A stretch of DNA of 8,602 bases. Source: Bodonicaedibacter sp963693005 (GTDB lineage Bacteria; Pseudomonadota; Alphaproteobacteria; UBA6184). The notes beneath the pieces are model-generated. The model was not told where the DNA came from and did not search any database. It worked only from the letters and a program-made list of their open reading frames with translations. Numbering within the stretch: position 1 is the stretch's first letter; each line of letters opens with the position of its first letter. The stretch lies in assembly GCA_963693005.1 (NCBI GenBank), contig OY843693.1, forward strand, positions 1-8,602, read 5' to 3'. Positions 7,218 to 8,602 of this stretch are shown one piece after another. A program made the translations under genes and the position numbers.

Positions 7218-7377
7218 ACGGAGGTCTGATTTTCCCGGGTCAGATTTCTCGCCCGTACGCCCTGTAACCCCAAACTGTCCTCCGCATATGGATGTCGAAG
7301 CAATGCAAGTGACTGTGTTGAAGCATGGCTTCGATATCCCTCCGGCCCGTCACGGTGTGACGCGCGCGAAAGGGTCC
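7218..7377 (+). repeat. Inner element repeat B2 (160 bp)
   Basis: This is the second copy of B, with no difference seen from 6672-6831. Its last bases, GGGTCC, mark the right end of the inner element. The next base, 7378, completes the Leu codon interrupted at 3639-3640 of the outer RT/RNase H gene. Confidence 0.95.
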
Positions 7378-8023
7378 GCTATTCTACTGCAACTCCGTCA
7401 CCAAGGAATCGCTCGCGAGCAAGTACAGCGCGCTGCGGTTCCACAGCCGGATGATGGCGCGTGACGACATCCACTGGTCACAGGAGGCTGAGATTTGGAC
7501 CACTGCAAGGGACCAACTCGCCGAATGGATGGATGAGGTTGTCGAGAACAAGCCAAGGGACCTCCGTCAGGCGGTGCGCACCGTCGACTACACCATGGTC
7601 ACCGACGCGTCCGACTGGGGCTGGGGCGCAGCCGTCCTCAACATGCACACCGGCCGCGTGAAGGTCCACCGCGGGCGCTGGCCTCCGGGGACGACGTGGT
7701 CGAAGCGGTCCACGACGGCGGAGACGGAGACGATCTACCGTGCGGTGTGCGCGTCGGTGGCGCCGTCGGCCAACTGCAAGATCATGGTCCACACCGACAA
7801 CATGACGACGAAGATGGTGCTGCAGAAGAGGCGGTCGCCGTCGCTGGAGGTCAACGCCGTGGCGGCCCGCCTGTCCCGCCATTTCCCGGGCGTCGTCTTC
7901 GACAGCGAGCACATCCCAGGTGTGGACAACTTCGTCGACCACGTGTCGCGCGGAAAGGATATCGACATGAGTCTCATTCATGGAGGCTTCGCCGGGCTTA
8001 CGGGCAAACATCCTTCCGCCTAA
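7378..8023 (+). pseudogene. Outer element RT connection and RNase H, 3' part of the interrupted gene
   Basis: This frame continues the RT frame of 2661-3640 once the inner element is removed, beginning L-L-F-Y-C-N-S-V-T-K and ending at TAA 8021-8023. An ATG at 7451 opens a 190-residue ORF, but the protein clearly starts further upstream. RNase H acidic positions are visible: V-T-D-A-S (Asp at 7604), T-A-E-T-E (Glu at 7721, or 7727), H-T-D-N (Asp at 7796), and V-D-N-F-V-D-H-V-S-R (Asp at 7937 in the usual AD..SR position). RNase H degrades the RNA strand of the RNA/DNA hybrid during reverse transcription. The domain looks undamaged. Only the upstream separation from the RT by the insert disables the gene. 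Confidence 0.88.
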
Positions 8024-8116
8024 GTTGACCCTGAGGACCCTCCTCATGTGCCGTGAGTGCCTCCCAAGAGTGTTGGTGTTTCCTGTAGCTCATGGACTCC
8101 TAGGGCCGGTGGGTCA
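8024..8116 (+). other. Outer element 3' segment, candidate B1
   Basis: This 93-base non-coding stretch lies between the RNase H stop and the right direct repeat. In a split-direct-repeat element this would be B1 and should recur after the right A copy. I could not find a second copy in 8330-8602, so either it lies beyond the window or the element is arranged differently or truncated. Confidence 0.4.
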
Positions 8117-8328
8117 GTTGTCACAGAGCACCTTGTGTGCCTCTGCCCCTGATGACCTACTCACTTATCGCCTTACGATGTTCCAGTAACGAGTTCAGTG
8201 ATTCACACAACAAAAACAAGCTCAAGGGATTGCCCATGGTGCGTGTCAGCGTGAGAGTTCCTGTGTCCCAGCGTATCCGCAACTCCAAGCGCCGGTTAGG
8301 CAGCAATCCTCTTGAGCGTCTCCCTCTG
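8117..8328 (+). repeat. Outer element direct repeat, right copy (A2-like)
   Basis: This is a 212-bp copy of 128-339 with one difference at 8148. After it, a longer pyrimidine tract (8330-8352) ends in ACAG at 8353-8356, resembling a stronger splice acceptor than the left copy has. Confidence 0.9.
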
Positions 8329-8329
8329 G

Positions 8330-8356
8330 TTTTTTTTTTTTTCTTTCCTTTTACAG
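8330..8356 (+). promoter_or_regulatory. Candidate splice acceptor after the right repeat
   Basis: A run of T interrupted by C and ending in TTACAG is a textbook pyrimidine tract plus AG. In a kinetoplastid it could both accept the spliced leader for a downstream message and direct polyadenylation upstream. The first ATG after it is at 8419 (short frame ending 8508), and another at 8505 stays open to the window end. Confidence 0.4.
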
Positions 8357-8504
8357 GGGAGAACTTTTGTACTGGCCTAAAAGTCCTTCTTTCGATTGAC
8401 CCACACTCCGTTCTAACTATGTGGGACCTCCACGCCGCACGCCCGCGCGCGAGTCCGGCAGGGGCCAGATTCATCCTTCCATCGTTGACCTTCGACAACA
8501 ACAC
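8357..8504 (+). other. Right-hand sequence, unassigned
   Basis: This sequence follows the right repeat and its pyrimidine tract. A 29-codon frame from ATG 8419 to TGA 8506-8508 has no recognisable features. The stretch may be flanking DNA, a leader, or a diverged terminal segment of the outer element. Confidence 0.3.
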
Positions 8505-8602
8505 ATGACCAGCGAGCAGACCAAGACACGGGGGCTACAGGATTCAGGTGCGCACGGGTCTACAGGGGGAGACAGACGGAAACAAGACGAACTCGCGGGC
8601 GG
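8505..8602 (+). CDS. Possible start of a further ORF, truncated by the window end
   Basis: The ATG at 8505 opens a frame running to the edge, about 32 residues, beginning M-T-S-E-Q-T-K-T-R-G and rich in Gly, Arg, Lys and Asp. It is too short to identify. Its place about 150 bases after a good splice-acceptor-like tract makes it a plausible first codon region, perhaps of another element's first ORF or a host gene. The ATG overlaps the TGA of the short frame before it. Confidence 0.25.
   Translation, partial: MTSEQTKTRGLQDSGAHGSTGGDRRKQDELAG

Larger units (their letters stand above)
3641..7377 (+). mobile_element. Inner non-autonomous DIRS/Ngaro/VIPER-like element with split direct repeats
   Basis: The element is 3737 bp with the order A1-Gag-RT fragment/RNase H-B1-A2-B2, the split-direct-repeat layout known for Ngaro-type and related YR elements. 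The boundaries are set by the repeats and by the outer gene. Joining base 3640 to base 7378 restores the outer frame as I-Y-G-L-L-F-Y-C-N, and no flanking bases are duplicated. The element lacks a tyrosine recombinase and RT motifs A and B, so it must have been moved in trans by a relative. Identical repeat pairs and long open frames suggest recent movement. It is inserted in the same orientation as its host element. The boundary could shift by a few bases because target and element share GGTC at the left junction. Confidence 0.9.
128..8329 (+). mobile_element. Outer DIRS-order (VIPER/TATE/Ngaro-like) tyrosine-recombinase retrotransposon, interrupted by a second element
   Basis: Seen directly: a 212-bp direct repeat at both ends, a Gag-like plus tyrosine recombinase ORF, an overlapping RT frame and an RNase H frame, all on the plus strand. 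A tyrosine recombinase with RT and RNase H defines the DIRS order; in such elements an integrase and target-site duplication are replaced by recombination of a circular DNA. Removing the nested 3737-bp insert leaves about 4.47 kb between the repeats, a size plausible for VIPER-like elements. The right end is uncertain, because a B2 segment expected after the right repeat is not recognisable before the window ends. Assignment to VIPER, TATE or another named family is not possible from reading alone. The insertion destroys the RT/RNase H frame, so this copy is probably dead. Confidence 0.82.

Noticed and set aside
8137..8508. Open frame across the right repeat as a second gene
   Set aside because: It starts at a non-ATG codon in the repeat, reads through the pyrimidine tract, and has no domain. 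It is a copy of the leader frame of ORF1.
1..8602. CRISPR arrays, tRNA or rRNA genes
   Set aside because: No short regularly spaced repeats and no recognisable tRNA or rRNA sequence were seen. The only repeats are the long element repeats.

Overview
The window is almost entirely mobile DNA: two eukaryotic tyrosine-recombinase (YR) retrotransposons of the DIRS/Ngaro/VIPER/TATE type, one inserted cleanly inside the other. The DNA is GC-rich, no spliceosomal introns are evident, and pyrimidine tracts ending in AG lie just before the inferred starts. These traits, and the element type, would suit a trypanosomatid protist, but the host is an inference, because no host gene is recognisable.

Outer element (about 128 to at least 8329). 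A 212-bp direct repeat (128-339 and 8117-8328, one mismatch) brackets it. ORF1 (352-2688) is a Gag-like protein with a CxxC-x8-CxxC zinc motif and a long charged helix, fused to a C-terminal tyrosine recombinase. An overlapping -1 frame carries reverse transcriptase (RT, about 2661-3640) and continues into RNase H (7378-8023). Without the insert, the span from 128 to 8329 would be about 4.5 kb. No second copy of the sequence preceding the right repeat is seen before the window ends, so the right boundary is open.

Inner element (3641-7377, 3737 bp). It interrupts the outer element at the RT/RNase H junction. Deleting it restores an uninterrupted frame across the site (I-Y-G-L-L-F-Y-C-N), with no target-site duplication. 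Its architecture is the split direct repeat A1-body-B1-A2-B2: A is 368 bp (3641-4008 and 6832-7199), B is 160 bp (6672-6831 and 7218-7377), and both pairs are identical by eye. The body has a Gag-like helical ORF (4011-5669, with meaningful frame to about 5320) and, in the -1 frame, the C-terminal part of an RT plus a complete-looking RNase H (about 5318-6406). The tyrosine recombinase and RT motifs A and B are absent, so it looks like a recently moved, internally deleted, non-autonomous element. A run of seven C lies exactly where Gag gives way to the RT frame.

Together the outer element shows a gag/YR to RT to RNase H plan, and the inner one has probably been mobilised in trans by a related full-length element. 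The 127 bases on the left and about 270 on the right are flanking or unassigned sequence.
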